DNA of 64,000 nucleotides. It comes from Rhodocyclaceae bacterium (GTDB lineage: Bacteria; Pseudomonadota; Gammaproteobacteria; Burkholderiales; Rhodocyclaceae). The stretch covers positions 1 to 64,000 of the forward strand of contig VEQK01000001.1 in assembly GCA_018883265.1 (NCBI GenBank), in the 5' to 3' direction. Below, piece after piece: positions 17,991 through 25,817 of the stretch. Position 1 is the first letter of the stretch, and every line of letters starts with the position of its first letter. Below the pieces are notes generated by a model. The model did not search any database, had not been told where the DNA came from, and saw only the letters and a list, made by a program, of their open reading frames with translations. Made by a program: the position numbers and the translations under genes.

Positions 17991-18653
17991 ATGACGCGCC
18001 CATTGCCCATCGCCGATGTTGTTCACCAGCGCAAGACCACCAAAGCCTTTGAGTTGGGCCAAGGGCTGACGCCCGAACAGTCGGCCGCCGTAAGAGAAAT
18101 TTTGCGTATGAGCCCGTCTTCCACCAACGCGCAGCCCTGGCACTTCTTTATTGCGACGACCGATGCCGGCAAGCGCCGTGTTGCGGCCGGTGCCAGTGGC
18201 AACTTTTCCTATAATGAACCCAAGATCATGAACGCCGCCGAGGTGATCGTGCTGTGCGCGCGCACAGCATTGGATGAGTCTTATCTGCAACAGGTGCTGG
18301 ATCAGGAAACGCAGGACGGCCGTCTCGCCAACGAGGAGGCGCGCATAAATCAACATAACGTTCGTAAGGGCTACGTGCAGAAGCATGGCGCGACCGGAAA
18401 CCTGCTTAACTGGACCGCCCGCCAGGTCTATATTGCGCTGGGCTTCCTGTTGCTGGGCGCTGCTGAGATGGGCGTCGATGCCTGCCCCATCGAGGGGTTT
18501 GATGATACCGCCGTTGATGCCGAACTGGGCTTGGCAGCCAAAGGTCTGAAGAGTGTCGTGCTGGTCGCGCTGGGGCATCGGTCGGATGCCGATTTTAATG
18601 CCGCACTGCCCAAGTCCCGCCTGGCCGAATCTCTGGTGATTACCGATCTTTAA
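17991..18653 (+). CDS. NfsB-like oxygen-insensitive NAD(P)H nitroreductase
   Basis: A 220-residue flavoprotein of the nitroreductase family. Typical blocks are the N-terminal RKTTKAFELGQGLTPEQ, the FMN-phosphate site MSPSSTNAQPWHFFIA, and WTARQVYIALGFLLLGAAEMGVDACPIEGFD. The family reduces nitroaromatics, quinones or flavins by two-electron steps as a homodimer. The length matches NfsB/dihydropteridine-reductase-type members (~217). A good ribosome binding site (GAGAGGAAG) precedes the ATG. It is divergent from addB. Its 3' end overlaps a small converging membrane-peptide frame by 14 bases. Confidence 0.92.
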   Translation: MTRPLPIADVVHQRKTTKAFELGQGLTPEQSAAVREILRMSPSSTNAQPWHFFIATTDAGKRRVAAGASGNFSYNEPKIMNAAEVIVLCARTALDESYLQQVLDQETQDGRLANEEARINQHNVRKGYVQKHGATGNLLNWTARQVYIALGFLLLGAAEMGVDACPIEGFDDTAVDAELGLAAKGLKSVVLVALGHRSDADFNAALPKSRLAESLVITDL

Positions 18654-18762
18654 GATCAGTCGTATTGTCCGCGTCGCGGGGTCGGTGCCAGCGTAGCCAA
18701 CCCCAGACGACAATGACCAGCAAGAGGGCGATGCCCAGTTCAAAAAATACGATGACCGGCAT
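18640..18762 (-). CDS. 40-residue single-pass membrane peptide
   Basis: Below the ORF track cut-off. From ATG 18762 the frame encodes MPVIVFFELGIALLLVIVVW followed by GWLRWHRPRDADNTTDLKDR. The hydrophobic first half with Trp/Arg at its end and a charged tail is what a real small membrane protein looks like. It overlaps the nitroreductase 3' end by 14 bases and lies just downstream of the four-helix membrane protein on the same strand. The ribosome binding site is weak, so confidence is limited. Confidence 0.45.
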   Translation of the reverse strand: MPVIVFFELGIALLLVIVVWGWLRWHRPRDADNTTDLKDR

Positions 18763-18790
18763 AGGGACTGAGGCTGGGATTGGGACTGGG

Positions 18791-19288
18791 TCAGCTGCGC
18801 CGGGTTCGCCCGGCAAACCGGTATAGCAGAACGGCCAGCAGCACCTCGAACAGGAAATTGAAACCGGTCGATAGATCCATGCCGCCAGCCTCCAGCTGGT
18901 TACCGAGCTGGTAGGTCCATGGCGTGACCGCCAATACGGTTAGACAGACCAGGAGATGGGCACGTAAATTAAGTTGGAGACGCTGGGCTGTTGGCAGCGC
19001 GAAGCAACCGATGAGCAGCGCGACCGCAGCGGTAGTCCCGTTTTCAAAAGCAACGTCGCTAAAGAGAGGTGAGACGGTAAACCGGTAGACCAGGCCCACC
19101 AGAGCTAGTGATATCCCGAAGGTTGCAACGCCCAGGGCCACTCGTTGGATCAGCTGGGGATTGGCATCCCGTCTCTTGGGCGCAATACGTTTAGGTTGCG
19201 ACCGCTTGGGATCCATCTCCCCAACGGGCAATTCGAACCGAGGTGTTTGCGCCCGGGTCTCGGTCGAACCGGCGGACCCGGGCGACAT
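18791..19288 (-). CDS. Four-helix membrane protein of unknown function
   Basis: A 165-residue protein with a basic, disordered N-terminal ~40 residues (DPKRSQPKRIAPKRRDANPQ) and four hydrophobic segments. The last membrane helix ends in a basic stop-transfer tail (YRFAGRTRRS). No family is recognised. The gene starts five bases after the stop of the MarR-like regulator, so the two are very likely one operon and the regulator may control it. Confidence 0.7.
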   Translation of the reverse strand: MSPGSAGSTETRAQTPRFELPVGEMDPKRSQPKRIAPKRRDANPQLIQRVALGVATFGISLALVGLVYRFTVSPLFSDVAFENGTTAAVALLIGCFALPTAQRLQLNLRAHLLVCLTVLAVTPWTYQLGNQLEAGGMDLSTGFNFLFEVLLAVLLYRFAGRTRRS

Positions 19289-19293
19289 CAGGT

Positions 19294-19629
19294 TTAGCCC
19301 TGTAGAACGGCTTTAAGCGACTTGCTGCGCTGATCCAGATGCTTTGCGCCGGCGTCCGATAGCGCGAGCGATTTGGCACGGCCGTCGGTTGCCGAGCGTT
19401 CGACAACGATCAGGCCGCGGCTTTGCAGCTCCACGACCTTGCGGTGGACAGTCGGACCCGTGCCAAACTGCAGGCTCTGAACCAGATCGGTAATCTTGAC
19501 CGGCTTGCCATTGGCAGCGGCTTCATGCATGTACGCCAGCACTTCTTCACATCCGGCGAAGTTGGCATCGCTATTGTTTGAGACGCGCATGAAATTGAGC
19601 ATGCGGACGTAAGGATTCTTTGATTTCAT
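19294..19629 (-). CDS. MarR-like winged-helix transcriptional regulator
   Basis: A 111-residue protein with one winged-helix domain. The helix-turn-helix is around KITDLVQSLQFGTGPTVHRKVVELQSRGLI, and the wing is VERSATDGRAKSLALSDAGAKHL. The arrangement (DGR in the wing, Asp-Ala-Gly after it) is characteristic of MarR-type proteins, though this one is shorter than full MarR (~140) and may lack the complete dimerisation helices. The ligand is unknown. It leads an operon with the four-helix membrane protein. The ~170 bases upstream contain a small inverted repeat (AGACGGCTGTCT at ~19671) that could be an operator, untested. Confidence 0.8.
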   Translation of the reverse strand: MKSKNPYVRMLNFMRVSNNSDANFAGCEEVLAYMHEAAANGKPVKITDLVQSLQFGTGPTVHRKVVELQSRGLIVVERSATDGRAKSLALSDAGAKHLDQRSKSLKAVLQG

Positions 19630-19799
19630 AGGAATGGTCTTCTGAATTGGGGGAAAAGGTTTCTCTTAATAGACGGCTGTCTGAAATATAGTGCTTTGAG
19701 TGGATTTCGTCTACAGGAACCGGTGAGATTTTTATAAACCCGTTTGGAATTTATGCTTAACAAGCCCTGCTGCCACAATGGGTATGGACGCAACCAGAT

Positions 19800-20183
19800 T
19801 CAATGACAACTCTGGATAATATTCACCATGCTGCGGTCGGCCATGTCATCCAGATGGTTGGTGTAGAACCGCACGGAAGACCCCTCGCGACTGGTGTCGA
19901 TAGCCACATAAACCATGGGCAATTTTTCGTGGGTATCGAGTTTTTGCTGGGTCAACAGGGCGTAGCCGGTTTCGGTTTTCCGGGTGCTGAGTGCAAAACG
20001 GCCGGCGTCTGCCCAGCGTTTGTTGATACAGTCGGTCATCGCCTGTGGGCTTTCGGTCGTAAAGGTCGTGAAGCGGGGGGTGTTGTTGCGCAGGTGACCT
20101 GAGTCCACATCGATCGAACTACAGCCATTAAGTGTGCCCAGGGCGATGGCGAAACTGATCACGAAGGCAGGCGTTTTTTTCAT
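19800..20183 (-). CDS. Small exported lipoprotein
   Basis: The listed ORF starts at 20219, but the ATG at 20183 gives a proper lipoprotein signal (MKKTPAFVISFAIALGTLNGC) with the lipidated Cys at 21 and a 127-residue protein. The mature part has a compact alpha/beta look (AMTDCINKRWADAGRFALSTRKTETGYALL...) with a C-terminal Cys pair to the internal Cys (DCINK and IIQSCH). This resembles small proteobacterial lipoproteins of unknown function. Being next to the phasin may be coincidence; they are divergent and share ~237 bases. Confidence 0.72.
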   Translation of the reverse strand: MKKTPAFVISFAIALGTLNGCSSIDVDSGHLRNNTPRFTTFTTESPQAMTDCINKRWADAGRFALSTRKTETGYALLTQQKLDTHEKLPMVYVAIDTSREGSSVRFYTNHLDDMADRSMVNIIQSCH

Positions 20184-20341
20184 GGACGCTATGCTACGCC
20201 ACGCTGGATACCTCAACAAGTTGGGTTTTCAGAGGATGGGTGCATCGCTGTTTACTGGGAAGCATCACCCAGAAAATCCGGCACCAACATTTTATGACAA
20301 TGGGATTGTAACGGGTTGATTTTAAGAAAAGTTTGAAAAAA

Positions 20342-20371
20342 TGTTGCAATGCAACAAAAAGGGTGTATAGT
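20342..20371 (+). promoter_or_regulatory. Phasin promoter with a palindromic operator over the -35 element
   Basis: A perfect 15-base palindrome TGTTGCAATGCAACA (20342-20356) contains TTGCN3GCAA. The -35-like TTGCAA lies inside it, and 16 bases later is a -10 element TATAGT (20366-20371), ~50 bases before the phasin start. PhaR-type repressors of phasin genes are reported to bind TTGC/GCAA-type palindromes, so this is most likely the PhaR operator. The promoter geometry is seen directly; the regulator identity is inferred from family knowledge. Confidence 0.7.
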
Positions 20372-20420
20372 GACTCCATCAGCTTACTGATACCACTCAA
20401 TTTTTAGAAAGGAACCGATC

Positions 20421-20969
20421 ATGGCCAAGAACGCCAATCTGCCGAACGTTGAAGAACTGACCGCTGCAAACGCTGCAGCAATCGCTAATCTGGAAGCCGT
20501 TGCTCACACTGCGCTTGAAGCCATCGAAAGCCTGTCGGCTCTGAATCTGAACTTTGCCCGCGAGTCGTTGAACAAGAGCTCGAAGCAAGCGAACGCTGCA
20601 CTGAAGCTGAAGACACCGCAAGAAGCTGCTGCCATGAACGCTGACTCGGTTCAGCCGGTGGTTGAGAGCGTGGTTGCCTACGCTCGTGGTGTGTACGACA
20701 TCGCCAACGGCGCGGCTTCGGAAATCAGCGGCATGCTGAAAAAGCAATTCGATGATCTGAGCAAGAAGGTGCAGGACGCTGCTGTTTCGGGCGCCAAGGC
20801 TGCCCCGTTCGGTTCGGACGTTGTCCTGGCTGCCATCAAGCAGACGGTTGAAGCCAACAACGCAGCCTATGCCAACCTGAGCAAGGCTGTGAAGCAGGCG
20901 GCTGACATTGCTGAAGCCAACGTGACCAAGGCCACCGAAGCGGCTGTCAAGGCAACCAAGCGTAAGTAA
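20421..20969 (+). CDS. phaP: Phasin family protein (PhaP-like)
   Basis: A 182-residue, Ala/Lys-rich, almost wholly helical protein without a signal peptide. It matches the short betaproteobacterial phasins: NVEELTAANAAAIANLEAVAHTALE at the N-terminus, NADSVQPVVESVVAYARGVYDIANGA in the middle and an amphipathic tail ending in basic residues (KATKRK). Phasins coat polyhydroxyalkanoate granules and control their size. It has a strong AAGGA ribosome binding site. It stands alone between an operator-bearing promoter and an intrinsic terminator, so it is a single-gene unit under local repression. Confidence 0.93.
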   Translation: MAKNANLPNVEELTAANAAAIANLEAVAHTALEAIESLSALNLNFARESLNKSSKQANAALKLKTPQEAAAMNADSVQPVVESVVAYARGVYDIANGAASEISGMLKKQFDDLSKKVQDAAVSGAKAAPFGSDVVLAAIKQTVEANNAAYANLSKAVKQAADIAEANVTKATEAAVKATKRK

Positions 20970-21011
20970 GGTCTTTGTAGTCACGCGCTACCAAGCATTC
21001 GGTAGCGCTAG

Positions 21012-21041
21012 AAGAGTCCGGCGACTGCCGGACTTTTCTTT
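21012..21041 (+). terminator. Intrinsic terminator after the phasin gene
   Basis: An inverted repeat AGTCCGGC / GCCGGACT with a GACT loop is followed by TTTTCTTTT, 45 bases after the phasin stop. A typical rho-independent terminator that isolates the phasin from the next TAXI-like gene. Confidence 0.9.
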
Positions 21042-21168
21042 TGGGAAGCATCAACACAGGCTTGGATTTCATAACGGAATGGCAGGGTTTGTGCAGCTAA
21101 TCGAGAATAATTCCGTGGCAAAATTCATTTAATTTCACAACGCATTCAACAATGTCCGGATTTTTCTC

Positions 21169-22500
21169 ATGAGTCTGCTTCGCTACATTAATACCGTCAT
21201 CAAAGACGAGATCAAAGCGATCCATGAGCAGTTTCGTGAATCCAGGACGCTTCTAATTGCTTTTTTGCTCTGTGTCATTGGCATTATTGTGTACCTGCAG
21301 CCATTTCCTGACCGGCACATCTACATTGGCAGTTCATACAAGGGCGGAGACTGGTACCAGATGTCCGAATCATCGGCCGCGTTCCTGAGTGAGCATGGCT
21401 TGGACAGTCAGGTCATGGTCACCAACGGTGCGTTAGACAACGTCAACCGGTTGATTGACCCGGAGGATCCGATCAATGCGGCTTATACCTATGGCGTCGC
21501 TCTGGATGATGCACAGCGCAAGCAGATCGTTTCCCTGGGTAGTGTCACTTACGAACCGATCTGGGTTTTTTACAAGAAAAACCGGATCCCGAACCTGGAA
21601 ACCCCCCGTGGACTAATTAAATACCGTGTCGCCATGGGTCCCAAAGGCAGTGGTTCGCATGCCATTTCCCAGATGCTGCTAAAGATCTACGGTGTAAACA
21701 CCGAGGACTATCCCAACTTTATATCCGATTCCTTTGAGAATGCCGAGCAGCGCTTTCTCAACGGCGATGCGGATGCCCTGGTCATGGTTGCCACAGTAGT
21801 GGATCCCATCGTCAATAAACTTCTGCGGACACCGGGTGTGGCCGTACTGAGCTTTGAGAATGCCGAGGCCTTTGATAAGCGTTACAACTCCTTTGATGCC
21901 GTGCGTCTACCCGCCGGTTCCGTCAGCATCTATCCGCAGATACCGGTACAGGATATCTCGCTGATTGCAACCACGACCAGCGTTGTGGTCAAGAAAAACA
22001 TGCATCCGGATTTGCAATTGGCGCTTCTGATGGCCATCAAGGAGATGAATCGTAGTTCGGAGAACCTGTTCTTTGCCAAACGTAATGAATTCCCGGCCTA
22101 CGTTGACCCGGCGGTGCCGCTGAGCCCGGTGGCAGCAAAGTTCTACGACTACGGGCCGCCACAGGCGATGCGGTATTTGCCTTTCTGGATTGCCGGTTTT
22201 ATCGACCGCGCCTGGCTTCTGCTGTTGGGGTTAGTGGCAGTTTTTTACCCGCTGTCGAAGTTAAACCTGCATATCCGCAAGCTGCGCTTTGTCGTGCATG
22301 AGCGCCCGTTTTACGAGGAGCTATTGGCAATCGATAAGCAGATCTCTACGCAGCAACTCACCGACGAAGAAAAAAATGCGATTCGCGAGCGTCTGGACAG
22401 CATTAACAGGCATGCCGTCGAGCATGCTGTTCCCATTGGCGAAGAACCGCACTATTTTGATCTGGTCAAAGCCCTCGACCTGATACGGCGGAAACTATAG
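21169..22500 (+). CDS. Membrane-tethered TAXI-family solute-binding-like protein (copy 2)
   Basis: A 443-residue paralogue of the proteins at 6249 and 56715. There is a short cytoplasmic start, a membrane helix (~28-45, LLIAFLLCVIGIIVYL), a periplasmic TAXI-like binding fold, a second helix around residue 345 (AWLLLLGLVAVFYPL) and a cytoplasmic helical tail. Shared blocks are DPINAAYTYGVA, IVSLGSVTYEPIWVFYKKN and NEFPAYVDPAVPLSPVAAKFYDYG. As with the other copies there is no TRAP permease beside it. It is a single gene between the phasin terminator and a convergent pair of tiny genes. A ligand-sensing role that signals through the cytoplasmic tail is possible but unproven. Confidence 0.85.
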   Translation: MSLLRYINTVIKDEIKAIHEQFRESRTLLIAFLLCVIGIIVYLQPFPDRHIYIGSSYKGGDWYQMSESSAAFLSEHGLDSQVMVTNGALDNVNRLIDPEDPINAAYTYGVALDDAQRKQIVSLGSVTYEPIWVFYKKNRIPNLETPRGLIKYRVAMGPKGSGSHAISQMLLKIYGVNTEDYPNFISDSFENAEQRFLNGDADALVMVATVVDPIVNKLLRTPGVAVLSFENAEAFDKRYNSFDAVRLPAGSVSIYPQIPVQDISLIATTTSVVVKKNMHPDLQLALLMAIKEMNRSSENLFFAKRNEFPAYVDPAVPLSPVAAKFYDYGPPQAMRYLPFWIAGFIDRAWLLLLGLVAVFYPLSKLNLHIRKLRFVVHERPFYEELLAIDKQISTQQLTDEEKNAIRERLDSINRHAVEHAVPIGEEPHYFDLVKALDLIRRKL

Positions 22501-22532
22501 GGCCGACCTTACCAGTCACCCACGCTGCGGGT

Positions 22533-22739
22533 TCAATCGTCGGCGTACTGGCCTTTGAGCATGCTGACAATCTGACCATTCGCCGAGTCGATAGCGCGAA
22601 CGGCGAAGTCAGGAAACGCCTTGCGAATGCAGTAGACATGAGACTGAACCGCTTCCAGAGAGTCTTCGATGGCCTCGTAAAAGCGCCAGTTGGTTCTGGT
22701 TGGACTCAGCACCTCGATCGTAAATGAATGTATCAACAT
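22533..22739 (-). CDS. Small tandem-paralogue protein B
   Basis: A 68-residue soluble-looking protein (MLIHSFTIEVLSPTRTNWRF...). It aligns end to end with the 58-residue product of the gene just upstream: IEV..P.R..W at the start, then V...V..IRK.FP.F.VRAID matching V..IKR.YP.Y.VRALD. Only three bases separate the upstream stop from this ATG, so they are one transcript and probably partners or a heterodimer. No known family is recognised. Confidence 0.65.
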   Translation of the reverse strand: MLIHSFTIEVLSPTRTNWRFYEAIEDSLEAVQSHVYCIRKAFPDFAVRAIDSANGQIVSMLKGQYADD

Positions 22740-22742
22740 CGT

Positions 22743-22919
22743 CTAAGCCATCACCAGAGTCTTCGAGCTCAGTGCATCAAGTGCTCGCACAATGTACTCG
22801 GGGTAAATCCTTTTGATCAGATCCACCTGCTTTCTGATCTGTTGTAATGCCATGACGCCGGACTCAACCGACACCCACTCACGCGTGCTCGGGATACATA
22901 CTTCAATTCTGTATTTCAA
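22743..22919 (-). CDS. Small tandem-paralogue protein A (TTG start)
   Basis: Missed by the ORF track because it is short. It begins at a TTG at 22919 directly behind a near-perfect ribosome binding site (GAGGAGGAG, six bases upstream) and encodes 58 residues: KYRIEVCIPSTREWVSVESG, then MALQQIRKQVDLIKRIYPEYIVRALDALSSKTLVMA. Its sequence similarity to the next gene, three bases away, argues strongly that both are real and arose by tandem duplication. Function unknown; the fold looks like a small beta-alpha-beta unit. Confidence 0.65.
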   Translation of the reverse strand: MKYRIEVCIPSTREWVSVESGVMALQQIRKQVDLIKRIYPEYIVRALDALSSKTLVMA

Positions 22920-23169
22920 CGATCTCCTCCTCGCCTCTTTTGAGGTCTCTATGAGAACATTATGGGCAATTCACTCATCTGTAACAAGTTGATTCAGATT
23001 GAATGTTGACAATCATCAAAGAATCTTTTCAGCCTCTATGACGAAGTCATAAAATGTAAGCATCAAGGTGTTTCGAATACTGAACAGGCAAGTGCTGGCG
23101 TTGCGAGCGGACGCGTCCGGGCGGGTAGTTCACCGTCGGGAAATAACGAATGGAGATGTCAAAGGATCG

Positions 23170-24594
23170 ATGATGCAGCGCACGATGGTGAAATTTCTAT
23201 TTCATGGACTCATTGGCATCTGTTTCGGCACCGTGGTTGCGCAGGCTGCCGAAACAAACCGCCCCAGAGCCTACGAAGCGATGCTCTCATCCGGAAAGGT
23301 CAGAATGGCCGTGCCCTATGACCGTTCTATCTATGTCGATGCCAGGGGCCAGAAACTCGGAGCATCGTTGGAAATTTCGAAATACTTCGGGAATTTTCTG
23401 ACGGCAAAATATAAGAAGAAGGTACAGGTCACCGTAGTGCCAACGATGCCCGGAACACTGTTGGATGCGATGGATTCCGGACAGGCCGATTTTGCCATGG
23501 GTTATGTCGATGGTTATGTGGCAAAGCTTGATCCGGCACGTTATCTGGTTTATCCGCATCCACGCCATGAGAATCATGTGCTCGTGTCAGGCCCCGGCGG
23601 CCGAGAAATTTCCAGACTGGAGGAGCTTTCCGGTGAAACAGTCTGTCTGGGACGGCAGACGGACACGCCTATCTTTAATGATCTGAACGGCACACTGCAG
23701 AAATCCGGCAAGAAAGCGATCCACGTCTTTAAAGACCGTCTGGTTCTAGATGATGAGGACCTGTTGCAGATGCTGAACGACGGGTTAATCCCCTATGTGT
23801 TTGTCGCCTCTTGGAAGGCCAGGCTCTGGAAACCGCTACTGGCGAATATTCGCATCAACCAGGAAACAGAGTCTCCAGGAGCGACGACAGAGGGGGTTAT
23901 TGTTGCCCGTGAGAACCGGGTGCTGGGTGAGGACATTCTTGAATTTGGCGTCAGCCCGTCGATCGAAAGCGCCCTGAATATTTATAGGAATGGCGATTTC
24001 AGATATCGTGAGCATACTTTGAAAAACCCGGTTGCTCCGGCCGAGTGGGCGCGTTATGTGAGCATGAAACCCTACTTCGACCGTTATGGTAGCGACAATA
24101 GTCTCGACCCGCTGTTTCTTGCGGCGCTGGGCTTTCAGGAAACGATGCTGAACCAGAACCTGGTCAGCCCGGTGGGGGCTGTGGGCGTCATGCAGCTCTT
24201 GCCGGCAACCGGAGCATCCATGAGAGTGGGCAATATCCGCGAGCTTGAACCGAATATTCACGCTGGCTCCAAATATATTGGCTCCCTGCTATCCAGCATG
24301 TCGATTGATGAGCAGTTTCCACGGGCAGAGCGGGCGCTCTTTGCGGTCGCAGCCTACAACGCGGGACCCAATAACATTCGTAAAGCGCGCGAGCTGGCCG
24401 CCCAGATGGGATTCAATCCGAACAAGTGGTTCCTGAATGTGGAAATGGCCGCCGCAAAACTGATCGGTCTCGAAACCTTTTTCTACGTGCGCAATGTCTA
24501 TAAATACTACGTCACCTATGACATACGCCAGAGAAAGATGCAGCTGGATGAAGAGACGCTGATTCTGGAAACTAATAAAAAAATTAACAATTAA
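23170..24594 (+). CDS. MltF-like membrane-bound lytic transglycosylase
   Basis: The listed ORF starts at a GTG at 23068. The ATG at 23170 has a ribosome binding site (AAAGGATCG) and gives a signal peptide (VKFLFHGLIGICFGTVVAQAAE) and 474 residues. Residues ~40-260 form a type 2 substrate-binding domain, and ~300-450 are an SLT (goose lysozyme-like) domain. The catalytic Glu is in ALGFQETMLNQN, followed by SPVGAVGVMQLLPATGA and VAAYNAGPNNIRKAR. MltF cleaves peptidoglycan glycan strands, with the binding domain modulating activity. The C-terminus lacks a barrel anchor. It is divergent from the two small paralogous genes. Confidence 0.88.
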   Translation: MMQRTMVKFLFHGLIGICFGTVVAQAAETNRPRAYEAMLSSGKVRMAVPYDRSIYVDARGQKLGASLEISKYFGNFLTAKYKKKVQVTVVPTMPGTLLDAMDSGQADFAMGYVDGYVAKLDPARYLVYPHPRHENHVLVSGPGGREISRLEELSGETVCLGRQTDTPIFNDLNGTLQKSGKKAIHVFKDRLVLDDEDLLQMLNDGLIPYVFVASWKARLWKPLLANIRINQETESPGATTEGVIVARENRVLGEDILEFGVSPSIESALNIYRNGDFRYREHTLKNPVAPAEWARYVSMKPYFDRYGSDNSLDPLFLAALGFQETMLNQNLVSPVGAVGVMQLLPATGASMRVGNIRELEPNIHAGSKYIGSLLSSMSIDEQFPRAERALFAVAAYNAGPNNIRKARELAAQMGFNPNKWFLNVEMAAAKLIGLETFFYVRNVYKYYVTYDIRQRKMQLDEETLILETNKKINN

Positions 24595-24643
24595 AATGCA
24601 CGAGCACGATCTTGGCCATCCACCAGGAATACGCTGCGAAGCT

Positions 24644-25672
24644 CTATAGGTCGGCAGCGGCGGGCCACCAGAGATCGCCGATCCGCAAGCCATGGGCATT
24701 GGTAACAGCAGCAAGTACGGCATGGGCTGTCACTTCGGCAGTGGCGGTCATCAGGCGCATCATGTCGACGCTTTCCTGATTTTTTCCGGTAGCCATCGTA
24801 AACAGCGTATCGCCATCCATGCTTGTATGAACGGGGCGTATGGTTCTTGCCAGTCCATCATGCCCTATGCGGGCCAGGCTCTGTGCTTCCGCCTTGCTCA
24901 ATCGAGCATCGGTCATGATGACGCCGATGGTGGTGTTGGTACCCAGGTGAAGATCGGAAACGAGCCCGCCATGCAGTTCGGCCGAGACCGCATTCAGGAA
25001 CTCCCGGGAGGTCGGGTTCAGACGGGCGCCAGCAATAATATGTCCGGTATCCGGATCAACCACATCTCCGACGGCATTGCAGGCAACGATAGCGGCGACG
25101 GCAAAGCCATCGACTTCAATCATGGCCATCCCGAGGCCGCCTCGCATCGCACAGGCGTTGCCGTTCAGTTTTCCGACGGTTGCACCGCAGCCCGCACCGA
25201 TGTTTCCGTTCTGGCAAACCAAAGAGGGATCCATCGCGTTAATGCAGGCCCGGAAGCCTGCCTCGGCATCCGGATAAATGCCGGATCCATGGGGGTGCGT
25301 TGAAAAATCATCCACCCAGAGATCGAAAAGCACCGCGCCTGGCACAATAGGTACACGCACCGGTCCGACGTTCAACCCATGTTCATGCGCTTTCAGCCAG
25401 CGCATCATACCGCCTGCAGCATCAAGACCGTAGGCGCTTCCGCCGCTGAGCAAAATGCCGTGTATCTCGTTCACCGTACTGGAGGGATGCAGTAGGTCAG
25501 TTTCCCGCGTACCCGGCGCGGCGCCAACCACCGATACCCCGGCCGTTGCCCCCTCCGGATACAGGCAAACGGTACAGCCGGTCGGCCGCCTAGAATCGTC
25601 ATAATGACCGATGTGCACGCCCAGGCGCCGGTTGATATCAGCGGTAGTGCAGGAAGTAGTGATCTTAGTCAC
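24644..25672 (-). CDS. P1 family peptidase / NylC-DmpA-type N-terminal nucleophile hydrolase
   Basis: A 342-residue protein of the DmpA/NylC family of self-cleaving hydrolases, starting at a GTG. Diagnostic blocks include RRPTGCTVCLYPEGATAGV, ILLSGGSAYGLDAAGGM and NGNIGAGCGATVGKL. The self-processing site appears to be Asn246-Thr247 (LHLGTNTTIGVIMTDA), making Thr247 the new N-terminal nucleophile, as in the nylon-oligomer hydrolase NylC; DmpA-type members use Ser. Likely an aminopeptidase or amidase on short oligomers; the substrate is unknown. The length matches the family. It is a single gene on the minus strand, converging with the MltF-like gene. Confidence 0.87.
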   Translation of the reverse strand: MTKITTSCTTADINRRLGVHIGHYDDSRRPTGCTVCLYPEGATAGVSVVGAAPGTRETDLLHPSSTVNEIHGILLSGGSAYGLDAAGGMMRWLKAHEHGLNVGPVRVPIVPGAVLFDLWVDDFSTHPHGSGIYPDAEAGFRACINAMDPSLVCQNGNIGAGCGATVGKLNGNACAMRGGLGMAMIEVDGFAVAAIVACNAVGDVVDPDTGHIIAGARLNPTSREFLNAVSAELHGGLVSDLHLGTNTTIGVIMTDARLSKAEAQSLARIGHDGLARTIRPVHTSMDGDTLFTMATGKNQESVDMMRLMTATAEVTAHAVLAAVTNAHGLRIGDLWWPAAADL

Positions 25673-25817
25673 GCTGGGTAGTAATCCTTAACAAGGTTGA
25701 ATCATGTCAAATTCACGCAAAAAACTGCTTGGGAAATCAGGCATTCCGATATGGAATTCATCCCATGGCAAGTCGATGATGCAGCGATGGTTTATAAAGC
25801 GGGCGTAGTATCCCCTT

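Noticed and set aside
17940-18743. 267-residue ORF on the minus strand
   Set aside because: It is antisense to the nitroreductase, with no ribosome binding site or recognisable domain; a high-GC shadow frame.
25704-25808. 35-codon frame between the P1 peptidase and the antiporter
   Set aside because: No good ribosome binding site and no protein-like pattern; probably chance.
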